A DNA stretch of 14,767 nt. Source: Balneolia bacterium (lineage in GTDB: Bacteria > Bacteroidota > Rhodothermia > Balneolales > Cyclonatronaceae). Below, piece by piece: positions 7,151 to 14,737 of this stretch. Under the pieces are notes generated by a model, which worked only from the letters and a program-made list of their open reading frames with translations, was not told the DNA's origin and made no database searches. Both the position numbers and the translations under genes were made by a program. The stretch is from NCBI GenBank assembly GCA_003566395.1, contig PXDL01000077.1:1-14767 (forward strand), given 5' to 3'. How positions within the stretch are numbered: the stretch's first letter is position 1; every line of letters starts with the position of its first letter.

Positions 7151-8149
7151 TCAGCCCAGTTTCAAAACAAGGTCGGCGGTGCGGGCGGAATAGCCTGCTT
7201 CGTTGTCGTACCAGCCAACAACTTTCACCAATTTGCCGTCCACTTTGGTAATTCCTGAATCGTAAATAACCGAGTGGGTATTACCGAGAATATCGGTTGA
7301 AACCAGCGGTTCGTCGCTGAATTCCAGAATACCTTTCATAGAACCGGAAGCAGCTTCTTTGAAAGCGGCCTGTACTTCATCGAGGGTTGTTTCTTTTTTT
7401 ACTTCACAAGTGAAATCGGTCAGTGATCCGTCCGGCACGGGTACGCGAACAGCGCCGCCGTCGAGCTTGCCTTTCAGGTGGGGTAATACCAAGCCGACCG
7501 CTTTCGCAGCACCGGTAGTGGTGGGCACGATGTTCACGGCCGCAGCACGTGCACGGCGAAGGTCTGAGTGAGGACCGTCAACGGTACCCTGATCACCGGT
7601 ATAGGCGTGGATGGTGGTCATAAAGCCTTTGACTACGCCGAATTTGTCGTCAAGCACTTTCACCATGGGTGCGAGGCAATTGGTGGTACAGCTTGCGTTG
7701 GAATAGATTTTGGTATCGGCATCGATATCGCTGTCGTTTACGCCCAGTACGATAGTTTTCACATCGCCTTTGGCCGGGGCCGAAATAACTACTTTCTTCG
7801 CACCGGCTTTAAGGTGTTTGGCCGAACCTTCATCGCTTGCAAAAAAACCGGTACACTCTATAACCGTTGTAACGCCCAGTTTGCCCCATCCGAGGTTTTC
7901 GGGGTTTCTGTCGGCCATAACCTTAATTTTATTGCCGTCAATTACAAGGTTGTCTCCTTCAGCTTTTACATCGCCGGGGTATTTGCCGTGTACTGAATCA
8001 TATTTGAATAAGTGTGCAAGGGTGGCGGCATTGGTAAGGTCGTTCACAGCAACAACCTCAATTTTGTCGCTGAAATCCTTCATAATAAAACGTGTAACAA
8101 GACGGCCAATGCGCCCGAATCCATTAATACCTACTTTAATTTTACTCAT
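7151..8149 (-). CDS. gapA: glyceraldehyde-3-phosphate dehydrogenase, type I
   Basis: A 332-residue cytoplasmic enzyme that oxidises glyceraldehyde 3-phosphate with NAD and phosphate to 1,3-bisphosphoglycerate in glycolysis, and the reverse in gluconeogenesis. The NAD-binding start is KVGINGFGRIGR (5-16). The catalytic cysteine is C154 in SNASCTTN, and the partner histidine H181 lies in TTIHAYTGDQ. VPTTTGAAKA (208-217) and WYDNEAGYS near the end are family motifs. Asp37 after the second strand (VNDL) favours NAD. The ATG start gives the standard N-terminus; there is no clear Shine-Dalgarno sequence. It is a monocistronic unit, divergent from the TonB receptor, with a promoter candidate at 8226-8254 and a strong terminator. 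Confidence 0.97.
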   Translation of the reverse strand: MSKIKVGINGFGRIGRLVTRFIMKDFSDKIEVVAVNDLTNAATLAHLFKYDSVHGKYPGDVKAEGDNLVIDGNKIKVMADRNPENLGWGKLGVTTVIECTGFFASDEGSAKHLKAGAKKVVISAPAKGDVKTIVLGVNDSDIDADTKIYSNASCTTNCLAPMVKVLDDKFGVVKGFMTTIHAYTGDQGTVDGPHSDLRRARAAAVNIVPTTTGAAKAVGLVLPHLKGKLDGGAVRVPVPDGSLTDFTCEVKKETTLDEVQAAFKEAASGSMKGILEFSDEPLVSTDILGNTHSVIYDSGITKVDGKLVKVVGWYDNEAGYSARTADLVLKLG

Positions 8150-8190
8150 ATCTGAAAATCGTTAAAGTGTTATAGGGTGAATATACGTGA

Positions 8191-8205
8191 TCAGTTTAGA
8201 ACTGA
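8191..8205. promoter_or_regulatory. inverted repeat in gapA leader
   Basis: TCAGTT (8191-8196), a 3-base centre and AACTGA (8200-8205) form a perfect 15-base palindromic site. It lies 42-56 bases before the gapA start codon, just downstream of the predicted transcription start. It could be an operator for a dimeric regulator or a small leader hairpin. Confidence 0.4.
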
Positions 8206-8225
8206 AATAAGACATGGTTTTAAAA

Positions 8226-8254
8226 ATTATATCTCTAATGAAAGTACCCAAATA
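8226..8254 (-). promoter_or_regulatory. predicted gapA promoter
   Basis: On the minus strand TATAAT (complement of 8226-8231) is preceded by a 17-base spacer and TATTTG (complement of 8249-8254). The -10 element is perfect, and the upstream element contains the TTTG seen in Bacteroidota promoters. The inferred start near 8219 leaves a leader of about 70 bases. A 10-bp palindrome, ATACCGGTAT (8279-8288), lies just upstream. Confidence 0.5.
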
Positions 8255-8321
8255 CGCTCTTTTTATCAAGAAAAACTAATACCGGTATGAGATTATGATT
8301 CATGTTTGTAATTATTTGTTT

Positions 8322-8335
8322 TGAAAGCGCTTCCA
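8322..8335. promoter_or_regulatory. LacI/CcpA-family operator-like palindrome
   Basis: TGAAAGCGCTTCCA fits every position of the catabolite-responsive-element consensus TGWAARCGYTWNCA, with the central CG typical of LacI-family regulators. It lies between divergent gapA and the TonB receptor: about 70 bases upstream of the gapA -35 element and about 220 bases before the receptor. LacI-family proteins often control sugar metabolism, which would suit gapA. No LacI-type gene is in the window, so the binding protein is unknown. Confidence 0.5.
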
Positions 8336-8553
8336 CGGGTTAAGGACAGGTAATAGGAACCATTTATCACCTCATTTCTGCCGGTTCATCTCAAGAGCAC
8401 TTGGATACAGTAAACGGTTGCTGCCCATGCGTTAAAGAAACTACTCGGGGCCGGATTAATGAATTCAACCTCTCATCGTTGCATTACAAACAATGACACT
8501 CAAACTGTTAAAAAAAATGTGGAACCGACTGTGTATCATACCTGTTCAGTATC

Positions 8554-10665
8554 TTGAATCCCTACCGGAGGTTTCAAATAATCATACGTAACCAACTCAT
8601 GTATCTATTCGCTGCGACCTTTTACCTGCTAATTGTTTTTACCGGGAGTTTTTCCGGGGGCATTGATCTTAAACCTAACACATCTGCATCCGAGGACACC
8701 CTTAAGGTGGATTTGGAAGAAGTCAGAATCGAAGCGGCCCGGCTTACCGAAACGGCTGCTTCAGCTCCCCTTGGATTTTCTTCCGTCAATATTTCCGAAG
8801 CCAGGCGAACAACCGCCCCCGGCCTCACCCTTACAGAACCGCTGCGAGGGATTCCCGGCCTGTGGGTGAACGACCGTAACAACTACGCCGTGGGGGAACG
8901 TATTTCGGTTCGCGGTATGGGATGGCGGGCTGCGTTCGGGGTTCGCGGCATCAATATCCTGATGGACGGTGTGCCGCTTACCATGCCCGACGGTCAGTCA
9001 ATTATGAGCCTGATCGACCCGGCCTTTATCAAGGATGTGGAAGTGATTCGCGGCCCTGTTTCCGGTTTTTGGGGGAATGCGGGAGGAGGAGCCATTTTGC
9101 TTTCCACCGCTCATTTTAGTCCCGAGCCGGGCGTCAGAACCCGCGTGACGGCCGGAAGTTTCGGGTTCAACAAGCAGGATGTAGAAGCAGGATTTAGCTC
9201 CGGTGGAAACCGCTATATGATTTACGGTTCAAGGATGTATCAGGACGGTTTTCGTGACCACAGCCAGTTTGAGGCGTGGCGATTCGGAGGACATGCCGAT
9301 ATCGCCCTGGATGACCGCTCCCGGCTTCGGCTCACAACCGCACTTCTGGAATCACCGACAAGCAAAAATCCCGGCGCCCTCACTCTGGAAGACGCCACGC
9401 AGTCGCCCGATATGGCCAATCCCGGCTCGGTAAACCAGAATGCGCGAAAAATAACGCGCCACGGTCAGTTCGGAGCCGCTTACAGCCTGATGTTTGATGA
9501 TGCCGATCTGAACATAAACGCCTGGGGACTTGGTCGAAAACTTCAAAATCCTCTTCCTTTTGCCTGGATTCAGGTGGATCGCCTTGCGGGTGGCTTTCGC
9601 TCAACCTGGCAGCAGCGAATGGAGGATTTCAGCTGGGGCGTAGGGCTCGATGCGTCGGTGCAGTCTGACAGCCGCAGAAACTGGGTGAATCAGGGTGGGG
9701 ATCAGGGTGAACTCACGCTCGATCAGCAGGAGGATGTGTACAGCCTGGGTGGATTTTCGCGCATCAGTGTTCCGTTCGGCCCGCTTACCGTATCAGCGGG
9801 GGTACGGTTTGATGTGCTTGATTTTAACAATAACGACCGGTTTATGACCGGCACGGACGATGCCTCCGGAAGCCGGCGGTTTCAAACCCTTAGCCCGATG
9901 GCAGGAATAAGTTATGATTTCGGAGACTGGCTGGCGTTTGTCAATTACAGCACCGGATTCGAGTCTCCGACTACAACGGAGCTGGTCAATCGTCCGGATA
10001 TGACGGGCGGGTTCAACCCGGATTTACAGCCCGAGCGAAGCCACGGTTTCGAACTGGGCACGCGCGGACAAATTCCACAGCTTAATATGCAGGTGGATGC
10101 GGCTCTGTTCACCATGCAGGTGCGCGATCTGCTGCAACAGTTTCAGGTTGATGAGGACGGACGCGATTTTTACCGCAACGTGGGCTCAACCCGCCATAAT
10201 GGTGCAGAGCTGTTTATCGACTGGGAGCCGGTGCCGATGCTTTCGGTTATCGCAGGATACGGATTCAGCGATTTTACTTTCAGCAGCGACGAACTGGTGC
10301 AGGGCGATGAATCTCTGAAGGGAAACCGTCTGCCGGGCATTCCGCAACATCGTGTAAGCGGGTCGGTGCAGTACCGCCACGGTGACTTACAGCTGAGGCT
10401 GGAGTCTGAATTCAGCAGCGAATATTATGTGGATAGCCGAAACACGGCCGTGAACGATGACTACAGCTTGTTTAATGTGAATGTTTCCTGGATTGAGGCT
10501 GAGCTTTTTCCCGGCTGGCTGATAACGCCGTTTGTACAACTGAATAACATATTCGATGAGCGCTACAACGGTTCGGTAATTATTAACGGTTTCGGCGGCC
10601 GTTTTTATGAACCGGCTCCTGGCCGAAACTGGCAGGCAGGAATCAACGTGCGGTTTGTTTATTGA
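8554..10665 (+). CDS. TonB-dependent outer-membrane receptor, FecA-like
   Basis: A 703-residue receptor for energised uptake across the outer membrane. A hydrophobic signal segment (about 15-31) precedes a possible TonB box in VDLEEVRIEA (52-61). The plug domain (about 75-190) carries the FecA-style run GVRGINILMDGVPLTMPDGQS (129-149) and VEVIRGP (162-168). The rest is a beta-barrel ending in the aromatic VRFVY. FecA relatives take up ferric chelates, but the substrate cannot be assigned and no sigma/anti-sigma pair is present. The start is uncertain. The longest frame begins with TTG at 8554 and gives a good basic n-region. The best ribosome site, GGAGG at 8567-8571, is six bases before an ATA (8578), and the first in-frame ATG is 8599. 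It is convergent with the next gene, with a 26-base gap. Confidence 0.92.
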   Translation: MNPYRRFQIIIRNQLMYLFAATFYLLIVFTGSFSGGIDLKPNTSASEDTLKVDLEEVRIEAARLTETAASAPLGFSSVNISEARRTTAPGLTLTEPLRGIPGLWVNDRNNYAVGERISVRGMGWRAAFGVRGINILMDGVPLTMPDGQSIMSLIDPAFIKDVEVIRGPVSGFWGNAGGGAILLSTAHFSPEPGVRTRVTAGSFGFNKQDVEAGFSSGGNRYMIYGSRMYQDGFRDHSQFEAWRFGGHADIALDDRSRLRLTTALLESPTSKNPGALTLEDATQSPDMANPGSVNQNARKITRHGQFGAAYSLMFDDADLNINAWGLGRKLQNPLPFAWIQVDRLAGGFRSTWQQRMEDFSWGVGLDASVQSDSRRNWVNQGGDQGELTLDQQEDVYSLGGFSRISVPFGPLTVSAGVRFDVLDFNNNDRFMTGTDDASGSRRFQTLSPMAGISYDFGDWLAFVNYSTGFESPTTTELVNRPDMTGGFNPDLQPERSHGFELGTRGQIPQLNMQVDAALFTMQVRDLLQQFQVDEDGRDFYRNVGSTRHNGAELFIDWEPVPMLSVIAGYGFSDFTFSSDELVQGDESLKGNRLPGIPQHRVSGSVQYRHGDLQLRLESEFSSEYYVDSRNTAVNDDYSLFNVNVSWIEAELFPGWLITPFVQLNNIFDERYNGSVIINGFGGRFYEPAPGRNWQAGINVRFVY
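8567..8571 (+). promoter_or_regulatory. strong Shine-Dalgarno GGAGG inside the receptor's annotated 5' end
   Basis: GGAGG is followed six bases later by ATA ATC ATA in the receptor's frame, giving IIRNQLMYLF and then the signal-peptide core. The spacing is ideal for initiation at 8578 but too long (27 bases) for the ATG at 8599, and the motif is downstream of the TTG at 8554. The comparable GGAGG before pgm has a 7-base spacing. Initiation at ATA/ATC is rare; a mutated or miscalled ATG is the simpler explanation. Confidence 0.45.
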
Positions 10666-10691
10666 TACAGCTGCATGACGCTAAACCATCC

Positions 10692-11228
10692 TCAATCCAT
10701 CATATAAATCAGCACGGCTAACGAAGCGCTGCGGTAGAGCATGAATTCAAAATCCTCGTCCTCTGAAGCGTCCACAAGGGCTGCTGCGAGCACGGGATCA
10801 TCGTATGCATTGTTCCGTCGCATATCGTCAAAAACATTATTAAGCCGGTGAAGAGACCGCGCCCGGGATTCCTCAAAGGCCGATGCGGCTTGCTTCGTGC
10901 AGTGCAAAAATGCCCCGATGGTTCCGGGGTCCTGCAGCAACCAGAAATCCCGCACTTCGGGCGCTGCCTGACCGCCGCTGATGTGTATCCGGCGTTCCGC
11001 AGTTGAAGTAAGGAGTTCCCGGTAGGCGTCCCGGCTTGTATTATCCAGCAGTTCTTCTGCCAGTAAATAGTCTTCAAGCTCGGCAAAAGCCACCAAAAAT
11101 TCTTCGCCTGCCGGGGAGTGTTCATCCAGACACTGGTTTAGCTCAAGGTAGTGAGCTGGAAGTCGCGCGCAGGCGGCCGATAAAAAGAGGGCTATCAGAA
11201 AAACCGAAAAGGTGGTGCGAATACGCAT
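10692..11228 (-). CDS. hypothetical small lipoprotein
   Basis: A 178-residue protein I do not recognise. The N-terminus RIRTTFSVFLIALFLSAAC is a clear lipoprotein signal peptide with lipobox SAAC and Cys20, predicting a lipid-anchored periplasmic or outer-membrane location. The mature part is largely helical and acidic, with leucine/alanine-rich helices (about 40-75 and 105-135), an arginine-rich stretch SRARSLHRLNNVFDDMRR and a second Cys near 109. There are no enzyme motifs. The ATG start at 11228 is well placed. It lies downstream of pgm on the same strand but beyond the pgm terminator, so it needs a promoter within about 80 bases. It is convergent with the TonB receptor. Whether it works with the receptor or the sugar enzyme is unknown. 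Confidence 0.75.
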   Translation of the reverse strand: MRIRTTFSVFLIALFLSAACARLPAHYLELNQCLDEHSPAGEEFLVAFAELEDYLLAEELLDNTSRDAYRELLTSTAERRIHISGGQAAPEVRDFWLLQDPGTIGAFLHCTKQAASAFEESRARSLHRLNNVFDDMRRNNAYDDPVLAAALVDASEDEDFEFMLYRSASLAVLIYMMD

Positions 11229-11246
11229 AAACGTGAGTATGAGGTC

Positions 11247-11276
11247 AAAAAAAATGCCGGATATTGCTATCCGGCA
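11247..11276 (-). terminator. intrinsic terminator of pgm
   Basis: TGCCGGATA (11255-11263) pairs perfectly with TATCCGGCA (11268-11276) around a 4-base loop. In the minus direction the stem is followed by eight T residues (11254 to 11247). It begins 33 bases past the pgm stop and ends 18 bases before the start codon of the small lipoprotein gene. Confidence 0.93.
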
Positions 11277-11309
11277 GGAAGTATAAAAAGCTCATGATCT
11301 GTCCATCAA

Positions 11310-12944
11310 TCAAAAAAGACTGTTCACGAGTTTCTGTGCCTCATCCTGGATCTGTTTCAAGTGGGCCTCACCTTTAAAGCTTTCGGTGTATATCTTATAG
11401 ATATCTTCGGTTCCGGAAGGCCTTGCGGCAAACCAGCCGTTTTTGGTCACCACTTTGAGTCCTCCGATTGCCGCGCCGTTGCCGGGGGCGTGAGTGAGCT
11501 TGGCGATGATATCCTCTCCGGCAAAACTTTCGGAGGTAATATCGGAGGCTTTCAGCTTACCCAGCTTTGTTTTTTGGTCCTTGGTGGCCGGAGCATCGAG
11601 GCGTTCATACACGGGCTCTCCGAAATCCTTAGTGAAATCCGCGTAATGCCGGGATGGGCTTTTACCGGTTTTGGCCATCATTTCGGCTGCAAGCAGGTTC
11701 ATGATAATGCCGTCTTTATCGGTGGACCAGGGGCTGCCGTCGAACCGCAGAAAACTGGCACCTGCGCTTTCCTCTCCACCGAAGCCGTACTCACCCTTAT
11801 AAAGACCGTCCACAAACCATTTGAAGCCAACCGGAACTTCAGAAACTTCCCGGCCGATAGATTCGGCTACGCGGTCGATCATGGAGCTTGAAACCAGTGT
11901 TTTGCCGATTTTAAGATCTTTTTTCCACTCAGGGCGATTCTGAAATAAATACCAGATGGCAACGGCAAGGTAGTGATTCGGATTCATAAGCCCGTCTTTG
12001 GTAACAATACCGTGGCGGTCGAAATCCGGGTCGTTGCCGAAGGAAATATCAAATTTGTCTTTCAGGTTGATGAGGCCGGCCATTGCGTAGGGAGAGGAGC
12101 AATCCATCCGCACTTTGCCGTCTTTGTCCACATGCATGAAGCTGAAGGACGCATCAATTCTCGGATTTACAACCGTGAGGTCGATTCCGTAATGATCAGC
12201 AATTGCCGGCCAGAACGCAGCACCCGATCCACCCATAGGGTCGGCCCCGATTTTGAGGCCCGATTCCCGGATAAGCTTCATATCAACCACGTTTTCAAGG
12301 TCTTCCACGTAGGGAGTAACGTAGTCATAGAAATGCACATGGGGACCTTCAACGGCATCTTCATAATCCATTTTGAGGACATCTTTCAGCCCGCTGTCGA
12401 GGATGTGATTGGCCCGGTCCTGAATCCACTTGGTCGTTTTAGAGTCGGCCGGTCCGCCGTGGGTCATATTGTACTTGATACCGCCGTCTTCAGGCGGATT
12501 ATGTGAAGGTGTAATGACAACCCCGTCGGCAAGCGAGCTTTTGTTGTCTCGATTGTGGGTGAGGATGGCATGTGAAATTACCGGTGTGGGCGTATAGCCG
12601 TCGTTTTGCTGTATCATCACATGTACCCCGTTGGCAGCAAAAACACGAGCAGCGGTTTGAAGCGCGGCTTCAGAGAGCGCATGGGTATCCATTCCCAGAT
12701 ATAGCGGCCCGTCAATACCTTTTCTCTTCCGGTATTCACAAACAGCCTGACTGATGGCCAGAATATGATTCTGATTAAAGGAACAGTTAACGGATGTTCC
12801 GCGATGTCCCGATGTTCCGAAACTCACCGCTTGAACCGGGTCATCTGAATTGGGTTTGAGGGTATAATACTTACTGACCAGCCTCGGAATATTAATCAAC
12901 AGATGTTCGGGTGCCTTCTTGCCCGCCAATTCGTGCTTTGCCAC
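11310..12944 (-). CDS. pgm: phosphoglucomutase (alpha-D-glucose phosphate-specific)
   Basis: A 544-residue cytoplasmic enzyme interconverting glucose 1-phosphate and glucose 6-phosphate, connecting glycolysis with glycogen, trehalose and nucleotide-sugar synthesis. Its length matches the E. coli Pgm type. Motifs in order: GTSGHRGT (43-50), the phosphoserine loop TPSHNPPEDGG with S147, the magnesium loop DPDFDRHG (D305, D307, D309), the sugar-binding GGEESAG (389-395), and the phosphate-binding RPSGTED (508-514). All key residues are present. The start is GTG at 12944, supported by GGAGG (complement of 12952-12956) seven bases upstream. It has its own strong terminator, so it is likely a single-gene transcript from the 390-base gap upstream. 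Confidence 0.97.
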   Translation of the reverse strand: MAKHELAGKKAPEHLLINIPRLVSKYYTLKPNSDDPVQAVSFGTSGHRGTSVNCSFNQNHILAISQAVCEYRKRKGIDGPLYLGMDTHALSEAALQTAARVFAANGVHVMIQQNDGYTPTPVISHAILTHNRDNKSSLADGVVITPSHNPPEDGGIKYNMTHGGPADSKTTKWIQDRANHILDSGLKDVLKMDYEDAVEGPHVHFYDYVTPYVEDLENVVDMKLIRESGLKIGADPMGGSGAAFWPAIADHYGIDLTVVNPRIDASFSFMHVDKDGKVRMDCSSPYAMAGLINLKDKFDISFGNDPDFDRHGIVTKDGLMNPNHYLAVAIWYLFQNRPEWKKDLKIGKTLVSSSMIDRVAESIGREVSEVPVGFKWFVDGLYKGEYGFGGEESAGASFLRFDGSPWSTDKDGIIMNLLAAEMMAKTGKSPSRHYADFTKDFGEPVYERLDAPATKDQKTKLGKLKASDITSESFAGEDIIAKLTHAPGNGAAIGGLKVVTKNGWFAARPSGTEDIYKIYTESFKGEAHLKQIQDEAQKLVNSLF

Positions 12945-13334
12945 GTGCTATCCTCCAGGATTTTTCAGTTTGGATGATTGAGTGAAATAATGATGATTTT
13001 TTAAATAAAAATATGTACTGCTTCTGACTCACTGAAGCATGGCTTTTATGAATCTTCAGTGCGTTCCGCTACGTTTCGGCACCTCGCCGACAGACCGTAT
13101 TAATCTATGAATCCCTATTCTAAAAGCCTGATTCCGAAAGAATATCAAAGTATTGGTAGTAGCTGTAATGTGTGTCTCAAACTACAGGATTACTAAACTC
13201 CTCCGCACGTTAATCGCCTCGGCTTATTACCGGCAGAAGTACTAAAGTGATAAAAACCCGCAAATGTTGCAACTCTGAAAATCATTATTCCCGGTATGAA
13301 ACGGTCAAATCCCGTTGATTAATAGCAGTTCTGT
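12945..13334. other. intergenic region upstream of pgm with an 8-bp inverted repeat
   Basis: There is no gene or tRNA that I can support here. It must contain the pgm promoter and the 3' end of the his transcript. The pgm leader is very AT-rich (about 12980-13015). CACTGAAG (13030-13037) and CTTCAGTG (13054-13061) are perfect inverted arms around a 16-base loop, about 85-120 bases ahead of the pgm start, where an operator would lie. A weak AACGG/CCGTT stem (13300-13316) follows the hisIE stop without a T-run. Confidence 0.45.
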
Positions 13335-13958
13335 TTAGTGTTCAGGGTGATGTCGTTTTTCCAGCTCGCCGATGAGGTCTTCCAGCGCGAATCCGCGCTC
13401 GGTTAAAAGTACCATCAGGTGGAAAAGCAGGTCCGATGCTTCATACAGAAATTCGCTGTCGTCCTCGTTCTTTGAGGCAATGACCGTTTCAACGGCTTCT
13501 TCGCCTACTTTTTGGGCAATTTTATCCACTCCTTTACGGAACAGGGAAGTCGTATAGGAACCTTCCGGCATGTCGGTTTTACGTTTTTGCAGCAGGCGCT
13601 GAAGCTTGAACAAAAAAGCACCGTCGGATTCCGGTACTAAATCAGGAGTAAAAAAACAGGATTCGGAGCCGGTATGGCAGGTCGGCCCATCCGGTTGCGC
13701 ACGGACCAGAAGAGCGTCGGCGTCACAATCAATTCGCATATCTTGCAAGCGCAGGTAGTTGCCCGAGGTAGCTCCTTTTTCCCATATTTCCTCCCGGCTG
13801 CGGCTGTAGAAGGTTACGTTTCCGGTTTCAAGGGTGAGCCTGATTGCCTCTCGGTTCATGTAGCCGAGCATGAGTACGCGGAAATTATTCGCATCCTGAA
13901 CGATTGCGGGCACGAGGCCGTCCGGGCCGAATTTGACGGAATCAACAGAAAAAGACAT
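13335..13958 (-). CDS. hisIE: bifunctional phosphoribosyl-AMP cyclohydrolase / phosphoribosyl-ATP pyrophosphatase
   Basis: A 207-residue fusion carrying steps 2 and 3 of histidine biosynthesis. The N-terminal HisI domain (about 1-115) shows MLGYMN (30-35), EKGATSG (60-66), the metal motif DCDAD (77-81), and CHTGSESC, giving the expected zinc cysteines C78, C94 and C101. The C-terminal HisE domain (about 118-207) shows the metal-binding EEAVE (153-157) and EASDLLFHL (173-181). The fused order and length are normal for Bacteroidota and enterobacteria. The ATG start is 17 bases after the hisF stop, so the two are almost certainly co-transcribed. No convincing terminator follows. Confidence 0.96.
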   Translation of the reverse strand: MSFSVDSVKFGPDGLVPAIVQDANNFRVLMLGYMNREAIRLTLETGNVTFYSRSREEIWEKGATSGNYLRLQDMRIDCDADALLVRAQPDGPTCHTGSESCFFTPDLVPESDGAFLFKLQRLLQKRKTDMPEGSYTTSLFRKGVDKIAQKVGEEAVETVIASKNEDDSEFLYEASDLLFHLMVLLTERGFALEDLIGELEKRHHPEH

Positions 13959-13975
13959 GAGTTGATGTTTGCAGA

Positions 13976-14737
13976 TTAAAGGGTGATGCGGACCGGTACG
14001 GATGCGTCGTGCATGCGCTGTTTAAGGTCGGAAATCTCGATTTCACGGAAATGAAAAATACTGGCGGCCAGAACGGCATCCGCTTTGCCCTCCTTTACGG
14101 CCTCAATGCAATGTGCGCAGGTTCCGGCCCCGCCGCTGGCAATAAGCGGAATGCGTACGGTATCGGAAATACGTTGCAGCAGCTCTGTATCGAAACCGGA
14201 TTTGGTTCCGTCCCGGTCCATACTGGTGAGCAGGATTTCGCCTGCGCCTCTTTTTTCAACTTCGGCGGCCCAGACAATGGCATCCAGGCCGGTATCGTAA
14301 GTGCCCGATTTGGTGAATATGTGCCAGCTATCGCCAGTGCGGCGGGCGTCCACGGCGGCAACTACGCACTGACTTCCGAATCGATCGGCGGCTTCGGTTA
14401 TGAGTTCGGGCCGCTCAACAATGGCGCTGTTCAGGGAGATTTTGTCGGCCCCGGCCGAGAGCAGCTCTCCGATTTCCTCCGTACTCCGGATGCCTCCGCC
14501 CACGGTAAACGGTATGGTGATGTTCCGGGCGATTTCACGAACAAGCGCCACCAGGGTTTTGCGTTTCTCGTTGGTAGCGGTAATGTCCAGAAATACAAGT
14601 TCATCGGCCCCTTCCTGGGAATAACGCACCGCCAGCTCAACAGGGTCGCCCGCATCGCGAAGCCCAACAAAATTTACGCCTTTAACGGTGCGTCCGTTTT
14701 TGATATCGAGGCAGGGAATAATTCGTTTGGCGAGCAT
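13976..14737 (-). CDS. hisF: imidazole glycerol phosphate synthase, cyclase subunit HisF
   Basis: A 253-residue TIM barrel, the normal HisF length. With the glutaminase HisH it turns PRFAR and ammonia into imidazole glycerol phosphate plus AICAR, feeding histidine and purine synthesis. Catalytic aspartates are D11 (RIIPCLDIKNGR) and D130 (VAAVDARR). The phosphate-binding loops FTVGGGIR (77-84) and IASGGAG are present. The ATG start gives the canonical MLAKRIIPCLD. It is the first gene visible of a minus-strand his operon continuing into hisIE. The 30 bases upstream to the window edge probably precede or include the end of another his gene such as hisA, which cannot be confirmed. Confidence 0.97.
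   Translation of the reverse strand: MLAKRIIPCLDIKNGRTVKGVNFVGLRDAGDPVELAVRYSQEGADELVFLDITATNEKRKTLVALVREIARNITIPFTVGGGIRSTEEIGELLSAGADKISLNSAIVERPELITEAADRFGSQCVVAAVDARRTGDSWHIFTKSGTYDTGLDAIVWAAEVEKRGAGEILLTSMDRDGTKSGFDTELLQRISDTVRIPLIASGGAGTCAHCIEAVKEGKADAVLAASIFHFREIEISDLKQRMHDASVPVRITL

Noticed and set aside
7034..7258. 74-codon plus frame across the gapA terminator
   Set aside because: It runs through the terminator hairpin and into antisense gapA; there is no family resemblance.
7151..8149. Possible altered NAD site in GapA (Ala after GYS near the C-terminus)
   Set aside because: That position varies naturally (N, H, C) among GAPDHs; the functional Asn in WYDNE and the catalytic Cys and His are all present.
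8554..11228. SusC/SusD-type polysaccharide locus (receptor plus lipoprotein)
   Set aside because: The receptor is FecA-like and about 700 residues long without a SusC N-terminal extension. The lipoprotein is too short for SusD and is convergent, not co-transcribed.
12945..13334. tRNA or small RNA gene in the gap upstream of pgm
   Set aside because: No cloverleaf with a T-loop and acceptor stem could be found; only one simple inverted repeat.
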